Shown here: piece after piece, positions 6,163 to 6,396 of the stretch | Position numbering within the stretch: the first letter of the stretch is position 1 | Layout: each line of letters opens with the position of its first letter | NCBI GenBank assembly: GCA_035627835.1 | Contig: DASPKX010000060.1 | Location: forward strand, 1-6,396 | Length of the DNA: 6,396 nt | Reading direction: 5' to 3' | DNA from: DASPKX01 sp035627835 | GTDB lineage: Bacteria; Verrucomicrobiota; Verrucomicrobiia; Limisphaerales; SXQI01 | Program-made: the position numbers and the translations under genes | Notes under the pieces: generated by a model | Seen by the model: only the letters and a program-made list of their open reading frames with translations | What the model was told of the DNA's origin: nothing | The model's database searches: none

Positions 6163-6190
6163 TTGCGGGTCACAAATTCCTTGCTACGTT
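6163..6190 (+). promoter_or_regulatory. Possible promoter for tRNA-Thr
   Basis: TTGCGG (6163-6168) and an extended -10 TGC-TACGTT (TG at 6182-6183, hexamer 6185-6190) are 16 bp apart. Each hexamer has only about three consensus matches. Transcription would begin near 6197, about 30 nt before the mature tRNA. The tRNA could instead be read from the eda operon. Weak support. Confidence 0.28.
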
Positions 6191-6193
6191 TGC

Positions 6194-6223
6194 AGTCCGT
6201 TCGGTAAGTAAGCCCGGACTTTT
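6194..6223 (+). terminator. Candidate weak Rho-independent terminator after eda
   Basis: AGTCCG (6194-6199) is the exact complement of CGGACT (6215-6220), with a 15-nt loop, and the stem runs directly into TTTT (6220-6223). It lies 40 bp after the eda stop and just before the tRNA. The stem is short, the loop long and the T-run brief, so termination would be partial; it may instead be a leader hairpin for tRNA processing. Confidence 0.4.
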
Positions 6224-6227
6224 GGTT

Positions 6228-6302
6228 GCCAGTTTAGCTCAGGGGTAGAGCAACGCTTTCGTAAAGCGTGGGTCGTCGGTTCAAATCCGACTGTTGGCTC
6301 CA
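6228..6302 (+). tRNA. tRNA-Thr, anticodon CGU (reads ACG)
   Basis: All four arms fold over 75 nt. The acceptor strand GCCAGTT (6228-6234) pairs with TGTTGGC (6292-6298), with two G-U wobbles and a U-U mismatch at pair 7-66. The D-arm is GCTC/GAGC with a 7-nt loop. The anticodon stem ACGCT/AGCGT encloses TTCGTAA, giving anticodon CGT at 6260-6262. The T-arm is GTCGG-TTCAAAT-CCGAC. The discriminator is T, followed by a genomically encoded CCA (6300-6302). The G1-C72 and C2-G71 pairs, known threonine identity elements, are present. An isoacceptor with a U or G wobble base must exist elsewhere for the other Thr codons. Confidence 0.95.
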
Positions 6303-6317
6303 GCGCTTAGCGCGTTT
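6303..6317 (+). terminator. Possible short terminator after tRNA-Thr
   Basis: GCGC (6303-6306) and GCGC (6310-6313) form a 4-bp stem around TTA, followed by GTTT. It directly adjoins the CCA end. The stem and T-run are too short for confidence, but the position is where a tRNA transcript would end. Confidence 0.22.
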
Positions 6318-6357
6318 CTAGAGTGAAGATTCGCGCACGGTGGGCCCGCGTTTGTCC

Positions 6358-6376
6358 CACGATGTCCCGTATCGTG
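6358..6376. repeat. Perfect 6-bp inverted repeat near right edge
   Basis: CACGAT (6358-6363) and ATCGTG (6371-6376) form a perfect dyad around GTCCCGT. GTCCC also occurs just before the dyad (6354-6358) and inside its loop (6364-6368), a direct repeat of 10-bp period. No T-run follows. Function unknown; the rest of 6303-6396 shows nothing I can annotate. Confidence 0.4.
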
Positions 6377-6396
6377 CCACGCTCAGAACGATTCTG

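Noticed and set aside
6318..6395. Possible C-terminal end of a convergent minus-strand gene (26 codons to a TAG)
   Set aside because: The peptide is plausible but too short to support; the other minus-strand frame is also open here, so it cannot be singled out.
6323..6396. Possible new gene starting at GTG 6323 or ATG 6362 on the plus strand
   Set aside because: Only 24 codons before the edge, no ribosome-binding site, and an Arg-rich peptide with no recognisable motif.

Overview
The window is about 6.4 kb of GC-rich (roughly 57-58% by eye) bacterial chromosome with mostly ordinary housekeeping and carbon-metabolism genes. No phage, transposon, CRISPR array or defence system is visible. Several traits suggest a member of Verrucomicrobiota or a neighbouring PVC phylum: almost no good Shine-Dalgarno sequences, a HisRS of the 'GLAYYTG' (plant/PVC-like) type, an HU protein with an acidic Asp/Ser/Glu tail, an HpnA-type epimerase, and a secreted 'EAEDY' carbohydrate-binding-like protein. 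This placement is inference from protein flavour, not a database match.

Layout. Bases 1-916 (minus strand) hold the N-terminal 305 codons of a secreted protein that runs off the left edge; its frame is open throughout. A 173-bp divergent intergenic region with several inverted repeats separates it from hpnA (plus strand, probable start GTG at 1090), a hopanoid-associated sugar-epimerase family SDR protein. A good sigma-70-like promoter with an A/T-tract upstream element then precedes a 125-residue HU/IHF-type DNA-binding protein. After a 102-bp gap with a pyrimidine-rich leader comes a tight three-gene run: hisS (histidyl-tRNA synthetase), xylB (FGGY xylulokinase-type kinase, 6-bp gap) and eda (KDPG/KHG aldolase, 3-bp gap). 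A weak hairpin plus T-run follows, then a tRNA-Thr(CGU) with encoded CCA. The last 94 bp hold small hairpins and no gene that can be defended.

How the genes fit together. hisS-xylB-eda looks like one transcription unit joining translation with sugar catabolism: the kinase would feed the pentose phosphate pathway and the aldolase would yield pyruvate plus an aldehyde. The kinase and the aldolase do not belong to the same textbook pathway, which is the main metabolic puzzle here. hpnA and the HU gene are probably separate units.

I did not find a convincing undescribed system. The points most worth checking are the left-edge secreted protein (apparently a carbohydrate-binding-like fold interrupted by an alpha/beta domain), the acidic repeat-encoded HU tail, the overlapping three-codon upstream ORF at the HU start, the SD-less pyrimidine-rich hisS leader, and the clustered dyads upstream of hpnA.
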